Part shown: one piece after another, positions 8,591 to 16,794 of the stretch | Position numbering within the stretch: position 1 is the first letter of the stretch | Layout of the letters: every line of letters begins with the position of its first letter | Origin: Roseomonas aeriglobus | Lineage (GTDB): Bacteria; Pseudomonadota; Alphaproteobacteria; Sphingomonadales; Sphingomonadaceae | Length of the DNA: 64,000 nt | Direction: 5' to 3' | Assembly (NCBI GenBank): GCA_016937575.1 | Contig: JAFHKN010000004.1 | Span: 52,577-116,576 of the forward strand | Position numbers and translations under genes: made by a program | The notes under the pieces: generated by a model | The model's database searches: none | What the model saw: only the letters and a program-made list of their open reading frames with translations | What the model was told of the DNA's origin: nothing

Positions 8591-9741
8591 TCCGCAAGAA
8601 ATCGACCCGCGCGGCCGAGATCGCATTTGCCGACGAAGTGATGGCGTCCGACGAGTTCGCGGCTCTCCCCGAGCGCGTGCGATCGACGGTGCGGAACCAT
8701 CGCCAGGGGATGCGGGGCGAGCGCGAGACCGCCTATATGCTCGATCACCAATTCGGGCCTGACAACGACCGCAACCTGCTTATCCACGATCTGCGCCTGC
8801 CGGACGGGCAGGGCGGGTTCGCGCAGTTCGATCATATCCTGCTGTCGCGGGCGTCGCGCACCGCCTCGATCTTCGAATCCAAGAACTACTCTGGCCGGAT
8901 CTCGAAGAACGAGCATGGCGAATGGATGGTCTGGTATCGCTCGCAACGTCAGCCGCAGAACATCCCCAATCCGGTCGAACAGGCCAAACGACAACGCAAG
9001 GTGCTGCAGGCGTGGCTGAAGCGAAAAGGGCATGACAGGGCGTTCGCGGAGGTCGGCGTATTCGTGTCCGTTCCGCCCACCGCGATGATCGACCGTTCCA
9101 AAATCGGCAGCGACGAGCCGATCTACAAATGCGACAACCTTTACAAAGCCTGGGTGCCGTTCGGCGGGTCATCGCCCCTGGGACGAATGTTTTCGACCGG
9201 CGTCACCGCCGCGCAGATGGTCGAGATCGCCGACCAGCTCATCGCCGACCATGTCCAGGAGGGCGATATCTATACCCGCCTCGGCATCGTTCCTGACAGC
9301 ACGGACGCCGCCGATACGTCTCATACCGGCGACCCGTCTGGGCCGATCAACATGCCCATCGTCCAGGCCGCGTCTGTGCCGGAATTGCCGCCGTACGTCG
9401 AGGCAGAGCCTGTCACTGTTCATCCGGCGCAAAGTCCCTCCACATCGGTAGCGGTTGAATGCACCGTTTTGGAGGTATCGCCCCCTGCCAAGGCGGTTCC
9501 CGTCAAGGCGGGCGCACCTATCGAGGTATGCGCCGGGATCGTCGAGCGGACACTGCCAGATGGCCGCATCGCATTCCGGGCCGCGCGCGACGATGAGATC
9601 GGCAGGGAGGTTCTTTCCGCGTTGTGCAAGGGCAAGGCGATCTGGAACCCGAGATTCTCCAACTGGATCTGCGTGCCCGACGTCGCCGACGTGATCCGGG
9701 CTGCACTTCCCGATGCGATCAGGGTCGGCCACGTCGCATGA
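8587..9741 (+). CDS. NERD-domain protein (nuclease-related)
   Basis: A 384-residue protein starting in the ATGA overlap at 8587-8590. Residues 40-170 match the NERD domain: RGERETAYML (44-51), FAQFDHILLS with Asp82, and FESKNYSG with Glu97 and Lys99, the pattern expected of a PD-(D/E)xK-like nuclease core. The region after about 190 is linker-like (Pro/Val-rich), followed by a small folded C-terminal piece (DGRIAFRAARDDEIGREVL, WNPRFSNWICVP). NERD proteins are thought to process DNA; direct evidence is scarce. It sits in a coupled chain with a CsgG-like and an SGNH protein. Confidence 0.75.
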   Translation: MIRKKSTRAAEIAFADEVMASDEFAALPERVRSTVRNHRQGMRGERETAYMLDHQFGPDNDRNLLIHDLRLPDGQGGFAQFDHILLSRASRTASIFESKNYSGRISKNEHGEWMVWYRSQRQPQNIPNPVEQAKRQRKVLQAWLKRKGHDRAFAEVGVFVSVPPTAMIDRSKIGSDEPIYKCDNLYKAWVPFGGSSPLGRMFSTGVTAAQMVEIADQLIADHVQEGDIYTRLGIVPDSTDAADTSHTGDPSGPINMPIVQAASVPELPPYVEAEPVTVHPAQSPSTSVAVECTVLEVSPPAKAVPVKAGAPIEVCAGIVERTLPDGRIAFRAARDDEIGREVLSALCKGKAIWNPRFSNWICVPDVADVIRAALPDAIRVGHVA

Positions 9742-10235
9742 ATATGATCAGCCTGCCCCGGCCCGAATGCCCGTATTGCCATGAGGCGATGCGCCGCTGG
9801 CCGCTGGGGCAGCACATGCTGGTCTGCGACACCTGCCGCCGTCCGATCGTGCGCTACCTCGCTGCGCCCTCGCGTCGGATCTTTCGGCTGCGCCCGCTCT
9901 ACAGCGTCATCAACGCCATCGCGCTGTTCATTCTGGTCGCGACCTTTCTCGCCATCGTGATCGCCCGCGCCGACATCCGGCATATCATGCTGGCCGTCGC
10001 GATCCCCATCGCGATGTTCGGCGCGAGCGATATCGGCGATGGCTGGCTGTCCTGGCGTACCTCGCTCGATCGAGGGTGGAACCACCTTCGCAAGGGTCGC
10101 AAGGCGCGGCTGATCGGGCTGGCACGCGCAGCGTTCGGCATCGCCGGCTGTGCTGTCGCCATCTTCGGGCTACTTGCCTACGGCGACATGACCACTCCAC
10201 GAAAACCGCTTGCCCATCAGGCTGGTCGGCCATGA
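9738..10235 (+). CDS. Zinc-ribbon membrane protein
   Basis: A 165-residue protein. The start is ATG 9738 in an ATGA overlap with the NERD gene; the open frame upstream only repeats NERD codons. Near the N-terminus CPYCHEAM and, about 19 residues on, CDTCRRP form a four-Cys zinc ribbon. Hydrophobic helices follow at about 53-73, 78-96 and 126-147, with a cytoplasmic basic loop between the last two. The family is not recognised. Its stop overlaps the next start by ATGA. Confidence 0.6.
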   Translation: MNMISLPRPECPYCHEAMRRWPLGQHMLVCDTCRRPIVRYLAAPSRRIFRLRPLYSVINAIALFILVATFLAIVIARADIRHIMLAVAIPIAMFGASDIGDGWLSWRTSLDRGWNHLRKGRKARLIGLARAAFGIAGCAVAIFGLLAYGDMTTPRKPLAHQAGRP

Positions 10236-10723
10236 TTCCCTTCTGCCTGATCCTGGGCGACAGCACCGCGGTCGGCACGGCGCAGGCATTGGCAGCACAG
10301 GGCATACGCTGCGAGGTTCATGCGCGCGTGGGTGCCGGTTCGGCCGAGATCGAGCGGCGGGTGAGGGGCGCTTCGGCCGCCACCGTCGCCCTCATCGCAC
10401 TCGGGTCGAACGATGCCGCCAGTCCGGCGCTCCCAACCAACCTTCTTGCGCTCAGGCGGCGAACCACCGCCGTCAAGGTGGCCTGGCTTGCCCCCTACGA
10501 CCTGCGCGCGTCATCCATTGTCACGTCGATCGCGGCACGTTTCGGCGACACCGTCATCCCGCTGCGGGCGCAACCGAGCCGGGATGGCATCCATCCGGTC
10601 AGCTATCGCCCCGTCGCCAAGTCGCTGCGGTGGGGGGCGGTCGCCCCCTTCAGAGCCGGCGTAGCGCCGGCGCCGATCGCGCGCGCGACCGTGCTGGTGA
10701 TGAGCAGCCCACTCGGGTCGTGA
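10232..10723 (+). CDS. SGNH/GDSL-type hydrolase
   Basis: A 163-residue protein, short for the family. Block I is LILGDSTAVG with nucleophile Ser11, block III is ALGSND, and block V is DGIHP with the Asp-His pair, so the Ser-His-Asp triad is complete. Such enzymes hydrolyse esters or act on cell-wall and polysaccharide acetyl groups. No signal peptide is seen. It starts in the ATGA overlap of the zinc-ribbon gene and is last in that coupled chain. A phage- or plasmid-type cell-wall esterase role is possible but not shown. Confidence 0.65.
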   Translation: MIPFCLILGDSTAVGTAQALAAQGIRCEVHARVGAGSAEIERRVRGASAATVALIALGSNDAASPALPTNLLALRRRTTAVKVAWLAPYDLRASSIVTSIAARFGDTVIPLRAQPSRDGIHPVSYRPVAKSLRWGAVAPFRAGVAPAPIARATVLVMSSPLGS

Positions 10724-10819
10724 TCGCCATCTTCATGCCGCGAGCATCGGTCGCCGGAACCGAACGGCTCGACTCAATCCCGCTGGAACAAATCCGGCCC
10801 ATATGACAGGCTGAACGTC

Positions 10820-11224
10820 ATGGACCATCGCATCACCCACACCTGCGGCCATGAGCAAACCCATTTCATTGCCGGGTTCGCGTCGCAGCAGGAGCGCAAG
10901 GCCACCTGGCTGCGCACGACGGTCTGCGGCGCGTGCTACCGCAAGCAGCGCCAGGAAGAGAACGAGCGCGACGCCGCGGCCTCGCAACAAGCCGTTGCCC
11001 ATCTGTCGCTGGCGCCGCTCAACGGCTCGGAACGACAGGTCAGCTGGGCAACGACCATTCGCGCGAAACGGATCGCCTTGCTGCGCAAGGATCAACCTCT
11101 CGATAGCGTCGAAACCGGCGCGGCGCTGCTCGGCATCGCGGACGCCAAATGGTGGATCGACAACCGCGACGCGACCGACGCGCAGTTGCTCGCCTCGGCA
11201 GGGGTGGCTCAGGCTCCCGGCTGA
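10820..11224 (+). CDS. Hypothetical plasmid protein
   Basis: A 134-residue soluble protein with a Cys/His-rich N-terminal part (THTCGHEQTH, then CGACYRKQ about 35 residues later) that could bind one zinc. The C-terminal half is helical and contains DAKWWIDNRDATDAQLL. No family name is recognised. It is convergent with the response-regulator gene and overlaps its end by 16 bases. Confidence 0.55.
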   Translation: MDHRITHTCGHEQTHFIAGFASQQERKATWLRTTVCGACYRKQRQEENERDAAASQQAVAHLSLAPLNGSERQVSWATTIRAKRIALLRKDQPLDSVETGAALLGIADAKWWIDNRDATDAQLLASAGVAQAPG

Positions 11225-11640
11225 ACCGGCGTCGTCACCGCATTCTTCAGCGGCGCGGGCTTCTTGCCGTCAGGCAGCGTCCTGCGGAGGTGCTCGTGGA
11301 CGATCGCAGCCGAGAAGGGCTTCGGGATGAACGTCGCCTTCTCGGGCATGTCACCCGGATTGGGACGGATATTGCCGCTGGCGATCACGATCTCGATCCA
11401 GGGCCAGTGCTGTGCGACATGACGCGCCAGCGCAAAGCCGTTGATCGATCCCGGCATCTCGACATCGGAGAACAGCAGGATGGTGTTGTCGGCCTGCTCC
11501 TCCAGCAGCACGATCGCGGTATCGCCGTCCATCGCCTCATGACAGCGAAAGCCGGCGTCCTCCAGGATCAGCGTCATGTCCATCAGGATGATCGGGACGT
11601 CATCGACCGCGAGCGCGAAAGGTACGGTCGAAGTGTTCAT
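11209..11640 (-). CDS. Single-domain response regulator
   Basis: Reading from ATG 11640 gives a 143-residue receiver protein. The acidic pair is Asp13-Asp14, the phosphoacceptor Asp59 lies in LLFSDVEMPG, and the conserved Lys107 in FIPKPFS. There is no output domain. The SDVEMPGSINGFALA block closely resembles the receiver of the LOV kinase at 37677-39446 (TDLIMPGSINGLALA). The reading frame runs open upstream into an IS1380-type transposase remnant without a stop, so a longer chimeric product of 307 residues is formally possible. The native promoter was probably displaced by that element. Confidence 0.75.
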   Translation of the reverse strand: MNTSTVPFALAVDDVPIILMDMTLILEDAGFRCHEAMDGDTAIVLLEEQADNTILLFSDVEMPGSINGFALARHVAQHWPWIEIVIASGNIRPNPGDMPEKATFIPKPFSAAIVHEHLRRTLPDGKKPAPLKNAVTTPVQPGA

Positions 11641-12132
11641 CACCTCTACAACCGCCTGTATCTGTAGGCGCTTGCAATCGTAACTGGCGCAGTAGATGTC
11701 GATCATCGCGGACATCATCCTGGCCAACTCGCGTGTGGTCGGCGCATTTTCCCACCGGCTCATCGTTGGTTGGCTGGCCAGCCCCGCGCCCGATCCCGGC
11801 AGCTTGCCCAGCGCCAGGCGGAAGCCCGGATCGTCACGCAGAGCGTCGAGATCATCGGCGTCCTCGTAGCCGCACGCGATCGCGAACACGCGGGCACGCA
11901 GTATGTCATCAAGGCGATGGATCACCCGCGCAGGATCGCGCGGATCGGCAATGCAAGCCGCAAGCCGCCGGCAAAGCCCCATCGCGCGCTCGGCCTGTGC
12001 CAGCAGCAGAACACCGCCATCCGAGGTGAGCCGACCTCCGTCGAACGCGGCTGTGATCTTCTTGCGCCCGATCGCTGGAAACGAAAATCCCGGCGCGCTA
12101 TCATCGCTCCCGGCGGGTGTGGTCCGTGGCAT
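11641..12132 (-). pseudogene. IS1380-family transposase N-terminal remnant
   Basis: The first about 151 codons from 12132 match the start of IS1380-type transposases: GFSFPAIGRKKITAAFDGG, LTSDGGVLLLAQAERAMG, DDILRARVFAIACGYEDADD, and MSRWENAPTTRELARMM. The family similarity stops near IDIYCASY (about 11680), before the catalytic DDE core, and the frame continues straight into the response regulator. No intact element end is seen on the regulator side. It is therefore a truncated, inactive copy. Confidence 0.75.
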
Positions 12133-12257
12133 AAATTGCCTCGCTGCAGGAATGGCCTAGACACCCATTTTCCTACATCAAAGCAATCGCTTAAACCACT
12201 CCCGCCAACCCTTCTGACCGAACCCGATGAATAAGCCGGGCTAGAGGCGGCCGAGTG

Positions 12258-12473
12258 ATGAAACGGCATCGCTCCACCTTTCGCCGTCAATGGTCGTGGC
12301 CGATCGCCCTCGCGGCGCTGACCCTGTTCGGCTTGCTCTCGGCGCTGTTCGGCGAAGGCGGCATCTGGTGGTGCCTGTCGTGGGCGGCGCTGGCGATCCC
12401 GCTGCTGGTGATCGCGCGCCACGTCCTGCGACCGACAGGGAGGCCGCAACATGCTCGCCACCATGCGCCCTGA
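12258..12473 (+). CDS. Small two-helix membrane protein
   Basis: About 71 residues. GTG 12255 and ATG 12258 are adjacent possible starts. A basic N-terminus (MKRHRSTFRRQ) is followed by hydrophobic helices near 14-31 and 38-54 and a basic tail, so both ends are probably cytoplasmic. It overlaps the tonB start by 23 bases and so is coupled to it. It could assist the TonB energy complex, but it is not ExbB or ExbD. Confidence 0.5.
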   Translation: MKRHRSTFRRQWSWPIALAALTLFGLLSALFGEGGIWWCLSWAALAIPLLVIARHVLRPTGRPQHARHHAP

Positions 12474-13227
12474 CGGCGACGACGCGCGCCAGGCGCGCGA
12501 CGATGCCGAAACGCTGCCGATCGTGCTGCCGCTCCCGGTCGAGCGGCATCCCTATGCCCCGCCGCCCGAACACAAGATATTCGGCTTTCTCGGCACATGC
12601 CTGGTCTTTGCCGTGGCCTTCGCCGGCCTGCTCCTGACGTTCGAGCATCATTTCAACCCGCCGCCGCCCTCGGCGCCGCTGGTGGTGAGCCTGCTTCCGC
12701 TCGCCTCGCCGCCCGAGACGCCGCCCAAACCGAAAGAGGCGCCCAAGCCGGTCGAGAAGCACCAGCGCCAGCCCACGCCGCAAAAGGTCGTGCCGGTCGA
12801 GCGTCCGATCATCCCGGTCCCGACGATCGCGCCGCCCCCACCCGCGCCAGCGGTGAAGCCCGTCGATCCGACGCCCCCGCAACCGGAAACCGCCGCGCCC
12901 AAGACGGCGCCGGCGCCCCCCGCGCCGCAGGTATCGAGCAACGCGCCCGATACGTGGGAGGGCCGCGTTCTCGCCCGCTTGCAGAAATACCAGCGCTATC
13001 CCGGCGCGGCGAAGAGCGCCCGCCAGCAAGGCGTCGCCTATATCCGGTTCCGGATGAACCGCGACGGCCATGTGCTATCCTCGTCGCTGGTGCGGAGTTC
13101 CGGCTTCCCGGCGCTCGATCAGGCCGCGCTCGACACGCTGCGCCGCGCTGATCCGCTCCCCAAGATTCCGCCCGAACGGCCCGACGAAATCGAGCTGGTA
13201 GTGCCTGTGGAGTTCCTATTACGTTGA
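12451..13227 (+). CDS. tonB: TonB-type energy transducer
   Basis: A 258-residue protein. The cytoplasmic N-terminus is longer than usual (about 42 residues), then comes one membrane anchor near 43-64, a Pro/Lys/Glu-rich periplasmic spacer (about 70-165), and a C-terminal TonB domain with WEGRVLARLQKYQRYPGAA and GVAYIRFRMNRDGHVL. TonB passes proton-motive force to outer-membrane receptors. No exbB, exbD or receptor gene is in the window, so it must borrow host partners. The next gene starts within its stop codon. Confidence 0.85.
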   Translation: MLATMRPDGDDARQARDDAETLPIVLPLPVERHPYAPPPEHKIFGFLGTCLVFAVAFAGLLLTFEHHFNPPPPSAPLVVSLLPLASPPETPPKPKEAPKPVEKHQRQPTPQKVVPVERPIIPVPTIAPPPPAPAVKPVDPTPPQPETAAPKTAPAPPAPQVSSNAPDTWEGRVLARLQKYQRYPGAAKSARQQGVAYIRFRMNRDGHVLSSSLVRSSGFPALDQAALDTLRRADPLPKIPPERPDEIELVVPVEFLLR

Positions 13228-13664
13228 GCGCGCCCTTCTCCCCGATCGCGCTGCGTCGCCGCCCCGCGCTCGAACGCCGCGCCCTCGCCATGCTGCGCGG
13301 CGACGAACAGCATTTCCATGCCGATGAAGATGCCCGCGCCTCGGAGCCGTCGCGCCAGGCCGCGAAGTCGCAAGCGCTGTTCTTCGCCGAGCTGCGCCGC
13401 GTGGCGGCCCGCCACGGCATCACCGTGCTGCCGCCCGGTTCCCGCCTCGTCGGCGAGGGCGAAATGCTGCTGCTGACGTGGCTCGCGCAGGAACAGCGTA
13501 TCACCAGCCACGGCCGCGCCATCCCGGCCGATCCGCTGCTGATCGCGGCCGTCGCCCGCTGCGCAGGCCTGCTCGATGCGCTCGGCATCCATCTCGGCCC
13601 GAATACCCTCTATGGGGCGCGGCTGCGCGGAAATCACGCGAGCGGGGCCGGGTCCGCCCTATAG
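13224..13664 (+). CDS. Hypothetical protein coupled to tonB
   Basis: A 146-residue soluble, Ala/Arg-rich protein. TTG 13224 overlaps the tonB stop (TTGA), and no better start lies downstream, so translation is probably coupled to tonB. It is largely helical (RRPALERRALAMLRGDEQ; LLLTWLAQEQRITSHG). No domain is recognised. Its end overlaps the convergent WGR gene by six bases. Confidence 0.5.
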   Translation: MSAPFSPIALRRRPALERRALAMLRGDEQHFHADEDARASEPSRQAAKSQALFFAELRRVAARHGITVLPPGSRLVGEGEMLLLTWLAQEQRITSHGRAIPADPLLIAAVARCAGLLDALGIHLGPNTLYGARLRGNHASGAGSAL

Positions 13665-13931
13665 CGGCCGATAGGCGACGCCGATCCGGTTCTCGGCCGA
13701 GTTGCGCCGGCGCAAGGTCGCGGCGATATGGCGCTCGGCCGCCTCGCGATCGGCGAAGGCGTGGGAACGGGCCTGACCGCGCGCGCCGATCCGGCCCCAG
13801 CGGGTTTCCACCAAGATCATGCCGAACAGGTCGAGGCTCGCGGTGATGCTGTAGCCGCGCCGGACGTTGCGGGCCGGGTCAAGCGCCACCAGCTCGATCG
13901 GATCACAAAGCGGGAGAGCTGCGCCATTCAT
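13659..13931 (-). CDS. WGR-domain protein
   Basis: A 90-residue protein made almost entirely of one WGR domain. The defining motif appears as ETRWGRIGARGQARSHAFADREAA, here split into ETRWGRIGARG and the following helix. In PARP and some bacterial proteins this domain binds nucleic acid ends; stand-alone copies are common on alphaproteobacterial plasmids and their role is unknown. It is encoded convergent to the tonB cluster. Confidence 0.75.
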   Translation of the reverse strand: MNGAALPLCDPIELVALDPARNVRRGYSITASLDLFGMILVETRWGRIGARGQARSHAFADREAAERHIAATLRRRNSAENRIGVAYRPL

Positions 13932-14143
13932 GGCGCAAAGCCTACAAAATCAGGCCCGCGAAGTCCGGCGACATTCCTGAATCAGTGCGGGGGCGGTGAT
14001 TCACAAAAGCGATCAGCGCGCCCGTGGTGCAGATTTCGATACACCGTGTTCAGCCGTTGAACACCGCCCGATCGGCTTGCCCATGACCGAGATGGCGAAG
14101 CCTGCTAGAAGATCGATGAAGCTGCGCGAACGGAGGGCGGCAC

Positions 14144-14230
14144 ATGGTTCAGGGCATCGTCATCGTCGCCATCCTGGCCGGCGCCGTTTGGTTCCTGATC
14201 CGGCATTTCAAGCGCGGCTGCTGCGACTGA
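14144..14230 (+). CDS. 28-residue membrane microprotein with Cys tail
   Basis: ATG 14144 follows GGAGGG at about 14132-14137 with good spacing. The product MVQGIVIVAILAGAVWFLIR... is one hydrophobic helix followed by a basic turn and the ending HFKRGCCD. The layout resembles FeoB-associated Cys-rich membrane peptides, but no feo gene is nearby. It may simply be a small membrane peptide of unknown role. Confidence 0.4.
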   Translation: MVQGIVIVAILAGAVWFLIRHFKRGCCD

Positions 14231-14312
14231 GGTTCGGCCTCGCTATTGGGCGGCCTTCAGCTCCGTCGTACAATACACCGGATTCTTGGCCTTGGCCGCC
14301 CTCCATTCGTCA

Positions 14313-14576
14313 TCAGCGCAACTGGCTGTCCTTGCTGCCCCGGCGATTGATGCCGGTGAAGGTGGGGCGCTTATCGCGTTCGCTTTGACAGGCGACACAG
14401 GTTCTTACGCCGGGTATGGCCGTGCGGCGTTTCGCGGGGATTTCGTCGCCGCACACCTCGCAGTCGGTGCTACCCTCGCCGGAAGGCAGACGCGATCGGG
14501 CGGCGAAAACCGCGTCCATGATCGTTGCATCAATCTGGTCCTGCACCGCACTATCGGGTGCCCATCCATTTGCCAT
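14313..14576 (-). CDS. DksA/TraR-type zinc-finger protein
   Basis: An 87-residue protein. ATG 14576 follows GAGGAG, while a longer frame to 14690 would run through the operator. The C-terminal half holds CEVCGDEIPAKRRTAIPGVRTCVACQ, the C4 finger of the DksA/TraR family. The short length and missing long coiled coil fit the TraR-like group, which acts on RNA polymerase through its secondary channel. An FrmR-type palindrome lies about 95 bases upstream, so it may belong to the formaldehyde regulon. Confidence 0.78.
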   Translation of the reverse strand: MANGWAPDSAVQDQIDATIMDAVFAARSRLPSGEGSTDCEVCGDEIPAKRRTAIPGVRTCVACQSERDKRPTFTGINRRGSKDSQLR

Positions 14577-14670
14577 CGCCGCAAGCTCCTCGATTTTGAC
14601 CTTGGGGGTCAGATAGTCGGGGGCGCATGGGCCAAGCACGCGACTATCCAGCACAGCACCCGAATATAGG

Positions 14671-14687
14671 GTACTCCCTGCCAGTAT
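14671..14687. promoter_or_regulatory. FrmR-type operator-like palindrome (DksA-like gene)
   Basis: The 17-base site GTACTCCCTGCCAGTAT has half-sites (A/G)TACT and AGTAT around a C-rich 7-base centre. It is almost the same as the sites before cydA and frmA. It lies about 84 bases before the DksA-like start, between that gene and the end of the bestrophin gene. Confidence 0.6.
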
Positions 14688-14703
14688 CAAGGAGTGCGCA
14701 AAT

Positions 14704-15600
14704 TTAGCTCAGGACGGATTTATGGGGTTCCAGTGGAGCGGGTAGATCTTCTTCGCCAAGCAGCGACAACATATCCCGCTCGATTGTCCGCTTCATCGCA
14801 TAAAGCGGCAGACAGTTGGGCTCGACGCCGAACGGGTCTTCCAGCTCGTGTCCCAGCGCGTCGAGGCCGAAAAAGGTATAGGCGGTAAGGAGCACCGGCA
14901 GGAGCGTCCACCAGTCGAGTGATCCTGCGAGCGCGAAGGGAAGCATCACGCAAAAGATAATTGCGGTGCGATGAAGCAGCAGAGAATATGCGAACGGCAC
15001 GGGCGTCGTGGATATCCGCTCGCAAGCGCCCTGAACCTTGCCGAAGGATCGCATGTCTTCTGCCACGACGGCATAGTGAATCGGCGTAATGACGCCAGTC
15101 TGCTTCAGGTGGAGCAGCCTACGCCCCATACGATCGAGCACGAGGTTGGTGACGTTCGGGCTCTTTGTCGCCGGGCCGATTTCGACCCACGGCGCAATAG
15201 CGGCGATTTCGTCCTCGCCGCGAAGGCGTGCGGTGAGGCCGCAGGCAAAGCCACATATGCTGTGGAGCAACGCTCGCCGATCCTCGTCAGGGAGAAGCGA
15301 TGTCTCGCGCGCGAACGAACGGGCCGAGATAATCAGCTCGCCCCATAGCTGCCGCCCCTCCCACCATCGCGCATAGCAGGCATTGTTGCGAAAGCTCATG
15401 AAGATCGAGAGCGCGATGCCGATCAGGGTGAAAGGGATCGTCGAGATACGCGCGAAAATGCCGGGATGGGCTTGGGCGGCCAGGATGGCGATCACACTGA
15501 CGATCGCTATCGCCGCCAGCCTCCGCGCGATGCGCGGCAAGATCGAGCCATGCACGGTGAAAATGATATCTTGGAAGCTCGGTTGCGATCGAACGATCAT
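14704..15600 (-). CDS. Bestrophin-family (UPF0187) anion channel
   Basis: A 298-residue membrane protein. The family signature is the region FRNNACYARWWEGRQLWGELI near residues 70-90, followed by ARSFAR; two hydrophobic hairpins occur near 27-68 and 205-245, and the late motif DALGHELEDPFG is typical. Bacterial bestrophins form pentameric channels for anions or cations. It follows cydA-cydB-DUF2474 on the same strand after a 67-base gap, so it may be the last gene of that operon. Confidence 0.8.
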   Translation of the reverse strand: MIVRSQPSFQDIIFTVHGSILPRIARRLAAIAIVSVIAILAAQAHPGIFARISTIPFTLIGIALSIFMSFRNNACYARWWEGRQLWGELIISARSFARETSLLPDEDRRALLHSICGFACGLTARLRGEDEIAAIAPWVEIGPATKSPNVTNLVLDRMGRRLLHLKQTGVITPIHYAVVAEDMRSFGKVQGACERISTTPVPFAYSLLLHRTAIIFCVMLPFALAGSLDWWTLLPVLLTAYTFFGLDALGHELEDPFGVEPNCLPLYAMKRTIERDMLSLLGEEDLPAPLEPHKSVLS

Positions 15601-15667
15601 GGTCCGTGGAATGTCCTTCGCCTGTTTGCCGGCATTTCCCTCGGCAGCTCGTCGAAACGAGCTGCCG

Positions 15668-15784
15668 TCAGGGTTTGAGGATGAGGCGAATGACCTGCGC
15701 GACAGCCCCCAGCGCCAAAACGCTGGCCGCCCAGATTAAGACCATCCAGGCGAGCCGTCGACCGAGCGGTTTTTGCTCATCCAT
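15668..15784 (-). CDS. DUF2474 small subunit of cytochrome bd
   Basis: A 38-residue single-span protein whose ATG (15784-15782) overlaps the cydB stop by one base. It reads MDEQKPLGRRLAWMVLIWAA and then a hydrophobic helix ending in RLILKP. Small proteins of this kind (CydX in the E. coli type, DUF2474 next to CIO-type oxidases) stabilise the oxidase. Size, overlap and the RRLxW start support the call. Confidence 0.72.
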   Translation of the reverse strand: MDEQKPLGRRLAWMVLIWAASVLALGAVAQVIRLILKP

Positions 15785-16794
15785 CAGTGATAGCCGTGGG
15801 CGCCGACCTTACCGCGGAACACCCAATAGGCCCACGCGGTATAGCCGAGAATGATCGGAATGATGATGGCCGCACCCGCCAGCATGAAGAGCTGGCTTTG
15901 CGGGGGAGCGGCTGCATCCCAGATCGTGACGGCGCGGGGAACGACATAGGGATAGATGCTGATCCCCAGCCCAACGAAACCGAGAAAGAACAGGCCAAGC
16001 GCCATAATGAAGGGCAGACGCTCCGCGCCGCGCTTCAGACTCCAGAAGAAGGTTGCAGCGCAGATTGCCACCAGCAGAGGAACCTGCGCGGTGAGAAGCA
16101 CGCCGGGCATCGCAAACCAGCGTCGCCAATAGTCATAGGTCAGGAACGGCGTCGCCGCACTGACGGCGAAAAGCGCGAGTAGCGTCGCACCGCCGAGCCA
16201 AAATGCCAGTCGACGGGCGCGTTCCTGGCCCGGCCCTTCGGTTTTCCAGACCAGCCAGGCCGCGCCGAGAAGCGCATATCCGATTACGACTGCCGCGCCG
16301 GTCAAGAGGCTGAACGCGCTCAGCCAATCCAGCCATCCCCCGGCATAGGCATCGGCCTCGACCCGCACGCCTTGCAGGATCGCGCCCAGCGTGATCCCCT
16401 GCGAGAACGCCGCGAGAACGGACCCAAAGCTGAAGGCGACATCCCAGAAGGGACGATGGCGTGGATCTCGCCAACGAAACTCGAATGCCACCCCGCGGAA
16501 CACGAGACCGAGCAACATCGCGATGATGAGCGGGTAGGTCGCGGGAAGGATGATGGCGTAGGCAAGGGGAAAGGCCGCGAAGAGACCGCCTCCGCCCAGC
16601 ACCAGCCATGTTTCGTTGCCATCCCAGACCGGCGCGATCGAGTTCATCGCCTGATCGCGCTCCCCTCCGACCGAAAGGCTCGGGAAGAGGATGCCGATCC
16701 CCAGATCGAACCCGTCCATCACGACATAGGCGAAGACAGCAAAACCGATGATACCGGCCCAGATTATGGTGAGATCGAGGTGCTCCATGTTCAT
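15784..16794 (-). CDS. cydB: Cytochrome bd-type quinol oxidase subunit II
   Basis: A 336-residue polytopic membrane protein. It begins with LDLTIIWAGIIGFAVFAYVVMDGFDLGIGILFP, the hallmark first helix of CydB, and carries NSIAPVWDGNETWLVL and FRGVAFEFRWRDP. Subunit II packs against CydA and completes the haem d oxidase that reduces O2 with quinol electrons. It overlaps cydA by four bases and the DUF2474 gene by one base. Confidence 0.95.
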   Translation of the reverse strand: MNMEHLDLTIIWAGIIGFAVFAYVVMDGFDLGIGILFPSLSVGGERDQAMNSIAPVWDGNETWLVLGGGGLFAAFPLAYAIILPATYPLIIAMLLGLVFRGVAFEFRWRDPRHRPFWDVAFSFGSVLAAFSQGITLGAILQGVRVEADAYAGGWLDWLSAFSLLTGAAVVIGYALLGAAWLVWKTEGPGQERARRLAFWLGGATLLALFAVSAATPFLTYDYWRRWFAMPGVLLTAQVPLLVAICAATFFWSLKRGAERLPFIMALGLFFLGFVGLGISIYPYVVPRAVTIWDAAAPPQSQLFMLAGAAIIIPIILGYTAWAYWVFRGKVGAHGYH

